DNA from: Ignavibacteria bacterium
GTDB lineage: Bacteria > Bacteroidota > Ignavibacteria > Tepidaquicellales > OLB5
Assembly (NCBI GenBank): GCA_027492415.1
Contig: JAPUEV010000227.1
Span: 1-9,086, forward strand
DNA length: 9,086 nt
Direction of reading: 5' to 3'
The notes under the pieces are model-generated. The model saw only the letters and a list, made by a program, of their open reading frames with translations, did no database searches and was not told where the DNA came from. Positions 1 through 6,764 of the stretch are shown here, in pieces (positions within the stretch are counted from its first letter, which is position 1; each line of letters opens with the position of its first letter). The translations under genes and the position numbers were made by a program.

Positions 1-891
1 TATGATATGATCAAATATATTTTTTACGCCAAGCTCCATAAAATATTTCAATACCTCGTCGGTTCCTATTACAACAAGAGTGTTCATGGTTGAATTCTCA
101 TAAGCTTCCCCTGAGGTTTTGTAATCAAGCTTGTAATCAAGGAAATTATCGAAGTTAAAATTTACATTCATTGTACCGGCATAAGAGGGATTTATTATCT
201 CCCTGTATTTTTTTGAAATATAGGTAAATCCAAGCCCGGCGGGTGACATAAGCCACTTCTGGTTGCCTGTACTTAAGTAATCTATTCCCATTTCCTGTAC
301 ATCAACCGGACAAACGCCTGTTGCCTGTATAGCATCCACTACAAGGTAAATATTGCGTTTTTTACAGAACTCAGAAATGCTGCGTATTGAGTGCCTGTAC
401 CCAAGGAACTGTACAAGACTGATTGTGAATACACGCACATTAAAATCCATAAGTGTACGCTTTATCAGCGCTTCATTTGCATAGCCCTTATCACTGGGTA
501 TAAGCATTACATTCGCCCTGCCAAGCTTTTCCTGGTTCAGCCACGGGTATACAACTGCGGGGAATTCTGAGTCAAGCATTGCAACATTATTATCTTTAGG
601 ATCAAGCTGAATGCCATTTGCGAAAATATTTATTCCGTGTGTTGTGTTTGATGTTATGATAATATCATCCGCTTCGCAGTTCAGCAGCTTTCCGCAGGTC
701 TGCCGGAATGTTTTTGCCAGGTTTAAATTTACCAGGCTTAAGTTAAGATAATCGGTTGTGAACTTTGTTATGAACTCATTTAATTTATTAACAGAGCGCA
801 TTGGGTAAGGTGTATAATGGGCTGCATCAAAGTATATGAACTTTTCCATGAACGGGAACTGCGCGCGTATCTCATTGTGATTATCAAGCAT
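1..891 (-). CDS. class V aminotransferase-fold PLP enzyme, C-terminus cut by window edge
   Basis: The frame is open from an ATG at 891 to the left edge: 297 codons without a stop, where the family is usually about 370-400 residues, so roughly the last quarter is missing. The fold is seen in TSNTTHGIN (residues 80-88, cofactor phosphate region), VVDAIQATG (184-192, with D186 expected to bind the pyridine nitrogen) and STGNQKWLMSPAGLGF (207-222), where K212 should form the Schiff base with PLP. The Lys-Trp pair resembles the isopenicillin-N-epimerase-like branch more than SufS, which has HKLYGP there. The EHHxNxxPW segment of SufS, which supplies the His stacked on PLP, reads EFPAVVYPW here (109-117), so that His is absent. 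The start codon begins on the base directly after the cystathionine gamma-lyase stop, implying co-translation. It may be an aminotransferase, lyase or epimerase acting on a sulfur amino acid; the substrate is unknown. Any catalytic Cys loop would lie outside the window. Confidence 0.88.
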   Translation of the reverse strand, partial: MLDNHNEIRAQFPFMEKFIYFDAAHYTPYPMRSVNKLNEFITKFTTDYLNLSLVNLNLAKTFRQTCGKLLNCEADDIIITSNTTHGINIFANGIQLDPKDNNVAMLDSEFPAVVYPWLNQEKLGRANVMLIPSDKGYANEALIKRTLMDFNVRVFTISLVQFLGYRHSIRSISEFCKKRNIYLVVDAIQATGVCPVDVQEMGIDYLSTGNQKWLMSPAGLGFTYISKKYREIINPSYAGTMNVNFNFDNFLDYKLDYKTSGEAYENSTMNTLVVIGTDEVLKYFMELGVKNIFDHII

Positions 892-2040
892 TTATTTCAC
901 TCCGTCAAGTGCGTTCTTAATATCACCAAGCAGGTCATCGTAATCTTCAACACCAACTGAAAGCCTGACAAGTCCATCGGTTAAGCCGAATTTTTCGCGC
1001 TCTTCCTTTGGTACAGCGCCATGTGTCATGCTGACCGGGTGGCACACAAGGCTTTCAACTCCGCCTAATGATTCAGCCCTTGAGAATATTTTGAGTCCAT
1101 TGAAAAACTTTATCGCATTTTCAATTGAGCCTAAATCAATTGATATCATTCCTCCAAAACCCCGCATCTGCTTTTTTGCAAGCTCATGCTGCGGATGCGA
1201 AGGTAAACCCGGGTAGAAAACTTTTTTGATCCTGTCTTTATAATTATTATAAAGCTCATGTGCTATTTTAACAGCATTTTCATTATGACGCTCCATCCTT
1301 AAAGCTAGTGTCTTTGTGGAGCGTAACACAAGGTAACAGTCAAATGGTGAAGGCACTGCGCCAACTGAATTCTGTATGAACTTTAACTGCTCGGCAATTT
1401 CGGGATTGCTGGTAGCCGCAAATCCGCCGATAGCATCGCTGTGGCCGTTGATATATTTGGTTGTACTGTGAACTACTATATCTATTCCCATATCCAGCGG
1501 GTTCTGGAAATACGGGCTCATGAACGTGTTATCACATACCGAAATAAGCTTATTTACTCTTGCGATATCAGAGATCATATCAAGATCGGTTAGGGTAAGC
1601 ATTGGGTTTGTAGGTGTTTCCACAAATATCATTTTGGTATTCGGTTTTAACGCCGCGCCGATTGCGTCATAATCAGATGTATCTATCCATGAAAAATCGA
1701 GTCCCATTTTACGGAATATCCTTTCAAATATCCTGTAAGTTCCGCCGTAAACATTCTGCGATACAATCACATGGTCACCGCTCTTTAGCAGTGTTGCAAT
1801 TGCGTGTGTAGCGCCCATACCGCTTGAAAATGCGAAACCGAACTTTGCATTTTCAAGAGCTGCTATGTTGGTTTCAAGCGCAACACGTGTTGGATTTATT
1901 GTTCTGCCGTAATCAAATCCTTTTGATACACCGAACGCTTCATCAGCATAAGTAGAGGTTGCATAGATAGGTATATTTACTGCACCCGTTGTAGGATCAG
2001 GGTTATTACCTGCATGAATAGCTTTTGTAGAAAATTTCAT
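892..2040 (-). CDS. cystathionine gamma-lyase (Cys/Met metabolism PLP family)
   Basis: A cytosolic PLP enzyme of 382 residues, the normal family length. It most likely cleaves cystathionine to cysteine, 2-oxobutyrate and ammonia. Visible landmarks are YGRTINPT (44-51, phosphate-binding Tyr and Arg from the neighbouring subunit), SSGMGA (72-77), NVYGGT (96-101, Tyr98 stacking on PLP), CDNTF (169-173, Asp170), HSTTKYINGHSD (191-202, Schiff-base Lys195), SLGGVES (324-330) and LVRLSVG (358-364, Arg359 for the substrate carboxylate). Glu329 matches the Glu that is characteristic of gamma-lyases. The adjacent cystathionine beta-synthase supports gamma-lyase over gamma-synthase, although the two activities are hard to separate by sequence. 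I chose the ATG at 2040, giving the typical MKFSTKAIHAG start. A longer frame opens at a TTG at 2076, but its extra 12 codons are encoded by a hairpin repeat. No clear ribosome-binding site is visible. The stop adjoins the next gene with no gap. Confidence 0.93.
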   Translation of the reverse strand: MKFSTKAIHAGNNPDPTTGAVNIPIYATSTYADEAFGVSKGFDYGRTINPTRVALETNIAALENAKFGFAFSSGMGATHAIATLLKSGDHVIVSQNVYGGTYRIFERIFRKMGLDFSWIDTSDYDAIGAALKPNTKMIFVETPTNPMLTLTDLDMISDIARVNKLISVCDNTFMSPYFQNPLDMGIDIVVHSTTKYINGHSDAIGGFAATSNPEIAEQLKFIQNSVGAVPSPFDCYLVLRSTKTLALRMERHNENAVKIAHELYNNYKDRIKKVFYPGLPSHPQHELAKKQMRGFGGMISIDLGSIENAIKFFNGLKIFSRAESLGGVESLVCHPVSMTHGAVPKEEREKFGLTDGLVRLSVGVEDYDDLLGDIKNALDGVK

Positions 2041-2054
2041 ATAGTTTTTTGTAA

Positions 2055-2074
2055 GCGGCAGGCAAGCCTGCCGC
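2055..2074. repeat. perfect hairpin repeat, 9-bp arms
   Basis: The arms GCGGCAGGC (2055-2063) and GCCTGCCGC (2066-2074) are perfect inverse complements around a 2-base centre (AA). The element is much more GC-rich than the surrounding AT-rich gap (2041-2129) between the beta-synthase and gamma-lyase genes. On the coding strand it is followed by TTACAAAAAAC, not a T-run, so it is a poor terminator for the upstream gene. On the plus strand a T-rich stretch follows, but no gene there needs terminating. It most likely is a dispersed REP-like hairpin or an mRNA-stabilising stem lying 14 bases before the gamma-lyase ATG. Confidence 0.7.
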
Positions 2075-2129
2075 AATTATTTTTTAAATTTTAAAGAATC
2101 TTTAACTGTGTTTTAAATACTGTGAATGT

Positions 2130-3488
2130 TCACACAAAATCAAGCACATCGTACCTTGTTAAAATACCTATTATTCTGCCATACTGGCTTACAAGTATAG
2201 CCGGCGATGATTTCAGGTTCTGGATACCGTATTTAATATCTTCTGATTCATCAACAACCGGGTATGCTGCACCCATAACTTCAGATACTTTTTTATCGAT
2301 AGTTGCAGGATCGCTGATTATCATGCTCATCAGGTCAGCTTCTGTTAAGGAGCCAATTGAGTGATTCTCGTCCAGCACCGGTATCTGAGAAACATTATAC
2401 TGTTCTAATCTGCCAAGCGCATCTCCAATGGTTTCATTTGGTGCTGCTGATATCATATTAGGCAGTCCCCCTGAGAGCTTCGTCTGGAATACAACTCCGA
2501 TTGTGGTTTTGTCTTTTTCAAGCAGGCGTTTTTCCCTCATCCATTCATCAGAGTGATGCTTGCTTAAATATCTCTCGCCGGTATCACAAACAACAAATAC
2601 CACAACAGCGTTTTCATCAAGATCTTTTGCAACCTTCAAAGCAACTGCAAGATTCGTTCCTGTACTGCCGCCGCAGAAAATACCTTCTTCCTTCGAAAGC
2701 CTGCGTGACATGTGGAATGATTCTTTATCAGTTACGTTGATTATCTCATCAATATATTTAAAATGAACATTTTCCGGCAGCATATCCTGTCCTATACCTT
2801 CAACAAGATAAGGTGTGCCTTCTGTCATTATGCCTGATTCTTTGTAAGTTTTAAAAATTGAACCGTATGGGTCAGCTGCAATTATTTTAACGTTCGGATT
2901 CTTTTCTTTCAGAAACCTTCCTGTACCGCTCACAGTGCCGCCTGTACCAAGGCTTCCTATAAAATGTGTAATTTTGCCCTGTGTCTGCTCCCAAAGCTCA
3001 GGACCTGTTGTGTGGTAATGTGCATCCGGGTTTGAAGGGTTGTTATACTGGTACATAAACAATGAATTCGGTGTTTCAGCGTTTATTCTTTTAGCAACAT
3101 TTACATAATTTTCCGGTGTATCGTGTTTTGCTGTCATCGGGCATATCACAACATCCGCACCAAGCGCCTGCAGGTAACGGCGTTTTTCCACTGATACTTT
3201 TTCTGTCATTGTGAAGATACATTTGTAGCCTTTAATTGCCGCAGTAAGTGCAAGCCCTATGCCTGTATTACCGCTGGTTGCTTCTATAATAGTTCCGCCC
3301 GGCTTTAATATTCCGCGCTTCTCAGCATCTTCTATCATTGCCAGCCCGATACGGTCCTTAACACTTGCGCCGGGGTTCATTGATTCCATTTTTGCGAAGA
3401 TCGATGCCTTAATATCTTTTTTAAAATGGTTTAATTTAACTAAAGGGGTTTTTCCGAAAAGTTCCAGTATACTGTTTACTACTTTCAT
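2130..3488 (-). CDS. cbs: cystathionine beta-synthase with C-terminal CBS domain pair
   Basis: A 452-residue cytosolic enzyme of the fold-type II PLP family that joins serine (or a related beta-substituted amino acid) to homocysteine, making cystathionine. The catalytic domain spans about residues 1-320: MNPGASVKDR (37-46) carries Schiff-base Lys44, TSGNTG (71-76) holds the substrate-binding loop, and GSLGTGGTVSGTG (178-190) binds the PLP phosphate. EGIG (230-233) and CDTGERYLS (301-309) are typical of beta-synthases. Two CBS motifs follow, at about 344-392 and 400-452 (VSQIPVLDENHSIGSL; ILVSQYGRIIGILTRYD), the regulatory module that senses S-adenosylmethionine in some animal homologues; whether it does so here is unknown. 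There is no N-terminal heme-binding extension, as expected for a bacterial enzyme. A plain cysteine synthase would lack the CBS pair. The ATG at 3488 gives the normal N-terminus. The gamma-lyase follows after 89 bases, completing reverse transsulfuration. Confidence 0.95.
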   Translation of the reverse strand: MKVVNSILELFGKTPLVKLNHFKKDIKASIFAKMESMNPGASVKDRIGLAMIEDAEKRGILKPGGTIIEATSGNTGIGLALTAAIKGYKCIFTMTEKVSVEKRRYLQALGADVVICPMTAKHDTPENYVNVAKRINAETPNSLFMYQYNNPSNPDAHYHTTGPELWEQTQGKITHFIGSLGTGGTVSGTGRFLKEKNPNVKIIAADPYGSIFKTYKESGIMTEGTPYLVEGIGQDMLPENVHFKYIDEIINVTDKESFHMSRRLSKEEGIFCGGSTGTNLAVALKVAKDLDENAVVVFVVCDTGERYLSKHHSDEWMREKRLLEKDKTTIGVVFQTKLSGGLPNMISAAPNETIGDALGRLEQYNVSQIPVLDENHSIGSLTEADLMSMIISDPATIDKKVSEVMGAAYPVVDESEDIKYGIQNLKSSPAILVSQYGRIIGILTRYDVLDFV

Positions 3489-3524
3489 TTTAAAATATCA
3501 CTTTCATAACAAAGTTTTTTAAGA

Positions 3525-4007
3525 TCAGTTATTTTCTTTTGCTGTAATACTTTTTTTAAACGGGTCACTGCTGTATACATCCGGGTACCATAGCTCCATG
3601 CATCTATCCGGTGCATGGAATTTTATAAATCCAAACTGTGAATAAAGCCCCTGCGCGTCACGGGTCAATAGCATCCACCTTCTGAAGCCCTGCAGCTCCG
3701 GGTGCTTTAGTATAAAATCCATTAATTTTTTAGAAAGTCCCTTGCCCCTGTGTGCCTCCAAAACAAATACATCACCCAGGTAACCGAATGTTGCGTAATC
3801 GGTAACTACTCTTGCAAATCCCACCTGTGAGCTGCCTTGATAAATACCAAAACATTCGGAATTTTCAATTGAGCGCTCTAATATTTCCCGCGGCAGATCT
3901 TTTACCCAGTATGATTCATTTGCCAGGTAATTGTGAATTATATCAAACTGTAATTTTTTCTTATCAGTTGAAAATAAATACCCGTTTATTGTTTCTTCAA
4001 ATATCAT
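3525..4007 (-). CDS. GNAT-family N-acetyltransferase
   Basis: A small (160-residue) single-domain GNAT protein that probably transfers an acetyl group from acetyl-CoA to an amine. The acetyl-CoA pyrophosphate loop is clear as EAHRGKGLSKKLM (84-96), matching the R/Q-x-x-G-x-G/A signature of motif A. It is preceded by the beta-strand YLGDVFVLE (76-84) and followed by RRWMLLTRDAQGLYSQFGF (109-127), the motif B region in which the Tyr of LYSQFGF is the usual general-acid position. No signal peptide or membrane segment is seen, so it should be cytosolic. It starts 8 bases after the lysS stop and ends 36 bases before the beta-synthase ATG, so it is likely co-transcribed with both. The substrate cannot be read from the sequence. 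The position does not prove a link to lysine or cysteine metabolism, and it may simply be an inserted passenger gene. Confidence 0.88.
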   Translation of the reverse strand: MIFEETINGYLFSTDKKKLQFDIIHNYLANESYWVKDLPREILERSIENSECFGIYQGSSQVGFARVVTDYATFGYLGDVFVLEAHRGKGLSKKLMDFILKHPELQGFRRWMLLTRDAQGLYSQFGFIKFHAPDRCMELWYPDVYSSDPFKKSITAKENN

Positions 4008-4015
4008 AAAATATT

Positions 4016-5581
4016 CTACAGCGGCCTCATTAAGGGGAATAGCAATACATCCCTGATCGATTGTGAATTCGTGAGAAGCATTACAAGCCTGTCTACACCA
4101 AGACCAACGCCTGTTGTTGGAGGCATTCCGATCTCAATCGCGCGAAGGAAGTCTTCATCCAATGGGTGGGTTTCTTCTTCGCCGCCCCTGCCGCGCTCAA
4201 CCTGTTCTTCAAGCAGCGCGCGCTGTAAAATGGGATCGTTAAGCTCTGTGTATGAGTTGCCAAGCTCCCATTTATTAATATACGGCTCAAACCTTTCTAC
4301 AAATATCACCTGCTCGGGATCCTTTTTCATTTCAACAAGCTGCTGCATTGTATACTCCCTTAGCGGTTTGCAAAGCGGTGTTGAATCAATTGGATGATCT
4401 ATTAAAAATGTAGGCTGAACCAGATCGTCTTCGCAGGTTGCTTCAAATAATGCTGAAATTACCAAACCTTTGCTGTGTGATATCTTCGGGTCAAGATCAA
4501 TTTCTTTATCCCTCATGAACTGGATTATATCAGCTTTCTTCATATTCAGTACATCAATACCGTTCTTTTCAGCGATGGCTTCTGTCATTCTTAAGCGTTT
4601 CCACGGACGGCCGAAATTAATTTCTGTTCCCTGGTAATCAACCTTGGTTGATTCGTGTATAGCAAGACATGCCTTTTCAACAACTTCCTCAAACAGGTTC
4701 ATGCTGTCGTTGTAATCGCCGTATGCCTGGTACCACTCAACCTGCGTAAATTCCGGGTTATGTGTACGGTCAATTCCTTCATTGCGGAAATCCTTAACAA
4801 ACTCATATACACGGTTAAACCCGCCGACAACAAGCCTTTTTAAATAAAGCTCGTTTGATATTCTGAGGTATAACGGAATATTCAGCGCATTATGATGTGT
4901 TATAAAAGGCTTTGCGTTTGCGCCGCCGTATATTGATTGCAGCGTAGGTGTTTCTACTTCAAAGAAATTATAGCCCTCGAGAGTTCTTTTTATTGCGTGA
5001 ATTATCTTTGTGCGCTTTATGAATGTTTCCTTAACATTATCATTTACTATCAGATCAATATAACGCTGGCGGTAACGGAGCTCTACATCAGCAAACGCAT
5101 CATGAATTATTTTCTCACCGGTATCTGAAGTTTCTTCCTTTACAACCGGTAGCGGCTGCAGAGTTTTGGTAAGCAGCTCGATAGTTGCTGCGTGAACTGA
5201 AACCTCACCCATTTTTGTGCGGAAAACAAAGCCGTTAACGCCGATAATATCGCCAATATCAAGCAGCTTGAATAATTTATACAGCTGTTCACCCACATCA
5301 TTCTGCCTTATGTATATCTGTATCTTCCCTGTATCATCCTTTATCTGGAAAAAGCTTGCCTTTCCCATTTTGCGTATAGCCATTATTCTGCCGGCAACTG
5401 AAATTATCTTCAGTTTCTGCGCTTCTGTTTCAGCTTCATCAGCGGGATCTTTGAATGTGCTTAATATTTCCGCGGAGCTTGCTGTAACATCAAACCTGTG
5501 GGGATAAGGATTTATACCCATGTTTCTGATCTCTTCAAGCGCTGCCATTCGGTTTTTTACCAGATCGTTTGTTTCCTGCAA
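4016..5581 (-). CDS. lysS: lysyl-tRNA synthetase, class II
   Basis: Charges tRNA-Lys with lysine in the cytosol using ATP. With the start chosen here it is 521 residues. Order: an N-terminal helix (TNDLVKNRMAALEEIRNMGI), an OB-fold anticodon-binding domain at about 59-143 (SVAGRIMAIRKMGKASFFQI), then the class II catalytic core with motif 1 (about 187-213), motif 2 FRNEGIDRTHNPEFT (265-279) and motif 3 GLGVDRLVML (493-502). NSYTELNDP is the typical lysine-enzyme signature. The usual SPLAK-like segment reads STPLCK here and is followed by a longer loop than in the E. coli enzyme. The frame stays open to a GTG at 5632, but those extra 17 codons overlap a terminator-like hairpin. The TTG at 5581 sits 6 bases behind AGGAGA and keeps the conserved N-terminal helix, which an ATG at 5548 would shorten. 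It is the first gene of a probable operon, with the GNAT gene 8 bases downstream. Confidence 0.95.
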   Translation of the reverse strand: MQETNDLVKNRMAALEEIRNMGINPYPHRFDVTASSAEILSTFKDPADEAETEAQKLKIISVAGRIMAIRKMGKASFFQIKDDTGKIQIYIRQNDVGEQLYKLFKLLDIGDIIGVNGFVFRTKMGEVSVHAATIELLTKTLQPLPVVKEETSDTGEKIIHDAFADVELRYRQRYIDLIVNDNVKETFIKRTKIIHAIKRTLEGYNFFEVETPTLQSIYGGANAKPFITHHNALNIPLYLRISNELYLKRLVVGGFNRVYEFVKDFRNEGIDRTHNPEFTQVEWYQAYGDYNDSMNLFEEVVEKACLAIHESTKVDYQGTEINFGRPWKRLRMTEAIAEKNGIDVLNMKKADIIQFMRDKEIDLDPKISHSKGLVISALFEATCEDDLVQPTFLIDHPIDSTPLCKPLREYTMQQLVEMKKDPEQVIFVERFEPYINKWELGNSYTELNDPILQRALLEEQVERGRGGEEETHPLDEDFLRAIEIGMPPTTGVGLGVDRLVMLLTNSQSIRDVLLFPLMRPL

Positions 5582-5587
5582 AAAATT

Positions 5588-5593
5588 TCTCCT
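5588..5593 (-). promoter_or_regulatory. Shine-Dalgarno AGGAGA deciding the lysS start
   Basis: The minus strand reads AGGAGA, then six bases (AATTTT), then TTG at 5581-5579. This is the only strong Shine-Dalgarno match I see in front of any gene in the window. It supports TTG over the upstream GTG (5632) and the downstream ATG (5548). The other starts here lack such motifs, so a chance match inside the longer frame (it encodes Arg-Arg there) remains possible. Confidence 0.6.
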
Positions 5594-5618
5594 GTTATTT
5601 AAAAACTCGTTTTTGTGA

Positions 5619-5669
5619 ATAAAAAAGGACACTATTTAATATACCCTTTTAGAGCTTTATAGTGTCCTT
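5619..5669 (-). terminator. rho-independent-type terminator or leader hairpin between rluB and lysS
   Basis: The minus strand reads AAGGACACTAT (5669-5659), a 23-base loop, then the exact complement ATAGTGTCCTT (5635-5625). The T-run begins at the end of the 3' arm and continues through 5621, followed by ATT. An 11-bp perfect stem plus a T-run is a convincing terminator signature for the scpA-scpB-rluB unit, although the loop is large and the stem only moderately GC-rich. It lies about 58 bases after the rluB stop and ends about 32 bases before the lysS AGGAGA, so it could instead sit in the lysS leader as an attenuator. No clear promoter could be placed on either side. Confidence 0.65.
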
Positions 5670-5726
5670 AAAATTTAAAAAATATATCTTAAAGAAAATA
5701 TTTAAATAGTTTGTTTAACTGATGTA

Positions 5727-6764
5727 TTAATCTTTATTATCAGATATCTGTTCAGAGATATTTTCAAGTTCTTTAGATATGCTTTCCAGAACATCTGAGC
5801 CCGATGAAGGCTTCTGTGTTGGCATGCCTTCAGCATTTTTCAGCTTATCTTTCTTTTTCTTTTTCTTCTTGCCGCCTTTTTTGCCCTTCTTCTCTTTCTT
5901 TACTGTACCTTCAGGTATTTCTGATTCTTCAGGGACGGGTTTTCTGAAAACAGGCTGTTTTGGTGTGGCAAGCTTTTTAGCTTCTATGAATTCTTCCGGG
6001 GATAAATATCTCCATTCACCCGGTTTTAAGCCTTCTAGGCCTATTCTTGCATATTCAACTCTTTTTAATCTCTGTACCAGGTAACCAAGTGATTCCAGCA
6101 TTCTCCTTACCTGACGGTTCCTGCCTTCATGGATAGATATCCAGATATTCTGGTCGCCGGTGTTGGGAATTAATCTTACCTTTGCTCTTGATGTAGGTCT
6201 GCCGTCTATCATAATGCCTTCGCGCAGCTTCTTCATATCGTTTTCTTCCATAGGCTTATCAAGCTTCGCGAAGTAAGTTTTGAATATCTTGTGACGCGGG
6301 TGCATCATCATATTCGAAAACTCGCCGTCATTTGTAAGTAACAAAACGCCGTCAGTATCGTAATCAAGCCTGCCTATCGGGTAGAGGCGGGTATTCAGAC
6401 CTATAAGATCCATCACGGTCGGTCTGCCTTTTTCGTCGTGAGTGGTAGTTACATATCCTCTTGGTTTAAAAAGGACGACGTAGATAAACTCGGTCTGCGG
6501 CTTAACTTTCTCGCCATCGACCTTTACTACATCTTTTTCCGGATTAATTTTTGTACCCGGCTCTGTAACAGTCTGCATGTTTACTGTAACCCTTCCTGTA
6601 AATATTAATTCATCTGCTTTTCTTCTTGCGGTTACTCCCGCATTCGAAATAAATTTGTTTAGTCTTGTAAGTTTTGTTTCATTGCTGTTTTCTGTATCTT
6701 CGTAATCTTCTTCGCTTTTGCTGCTTTTACTTTTGCTAGGTCGTGCCATTACCGCCGCTTTCAT
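5727..6764 (-). CDS. rluB: RluB/RsuA-family rRNA pseudouridine synthase with Lys-rich C-terminal tail
   Basis: Isomerises a uridine to pseudouridine in ribosomal RNA; by neighbourhood and sequence most likely the RluB type acting on 23S rRNA. An S4 RNA-binding domain occupies about residues 32-88 (LTRLNKFISNAGVTARRKAD). The catalytic domain follows at about 91-255 with GRLDYDTDGVLLLTNDGEF (131-149), where Asp134 is the catalytic Asp, and HEGRNRQVRRMLESLG (212-227), which is typical of the RsuA/RluB/E/F family. The protein is extended at both ends: an acidic and Ser-rich stretch (10-30) and a Lys-dominated tail (289-308) ending in an acidic segment, probably disordered RNA-contacting extensions. 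The 345 residues exceed the roughly 240-300 usual for the family. Two starts are possible, ATG 6764 (MKAAVMARPS) or ATG 6749 (MARPSKS); both lie inside the 3' end of scpB, so translational coupling is likely. The scpB-rluB order is common in bacteria. Confidence 0.92.
   Translation of the reverse strand: MKAAVMARPSKSKSSKSEEDYEDTENSNETKLTRLNKFISNAGVTARRKADELIFTGRVTVNMQTVTEPGTKINPEKDVVKVDGEKVKPQTEFIYVVLFKPRGYVTTTHDEKGRPTVMDLIGLNTRLYPIGRLDYDTDGVLLLTNDGEFSNMMMHPRHKIFKTYFAKLDKPMEENDMKKLREGIMIDGRPTSRAKVRLIPNTGDQNIWISIHEGRNRQVRRMLESLGYLVQRLKRVEYARIGLEGLKPGEWRYLSPEEFIEAKKLATPKQPVFRKPVPEESEIPEGTVKKEKKGKKGGKKKKKKKDKLKNAEGMPTQKPSSGSDVLESISKELENISEQISDNKD

Noticed and set aside
2091..2105. Small inverted repeat TTAAAG/CTTTAA as terminator of the beta-synthase gene
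   Set aside because: The stem is six A/T-rich pairs and the following tract is mixed A and T, too weak for an intrinsic terminator.
2121..2134. TGTGA-N4-TCACA symmetric site resembling a Crp/Fnr-type operator
   Set aside because: It overlaps the stop codon of the beta-synthase gene, the spacing is 4 rather than the 6 of the Crp consensus, and no promoter elements flank it.
4071..4397. Plus-strand 108-codon frame
   Set aside because: It lies entirely antisense to the conserved 3' half of lysS, and its product is low-complexity Ser/Pro-rich with no recognisable domain.
5582..5632. GTG at 5632 as the lysS start
   Set aside because: Its codons overlap the hairpin arm and T-run and add residues absent from the LysRS family; TTG 5581 with AGGAGA fits better.
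5670..5726. Promoter for lysS in the AT-rich gap after rluB
   Set aside because: Several TATATT/TATAAA-like strings occur, as expected in AT-rich DNA, but none pairs with a convincing -35 or a Bacteroidota-type -33/-7 motif.
5779..6084. Plus-strand 101-codon frame rich in Phe
   Set aside because: It is the antisense reading of the Lys-rich tail of rluB (AAG/AAA codons become CTT/TTT), with no family signature.
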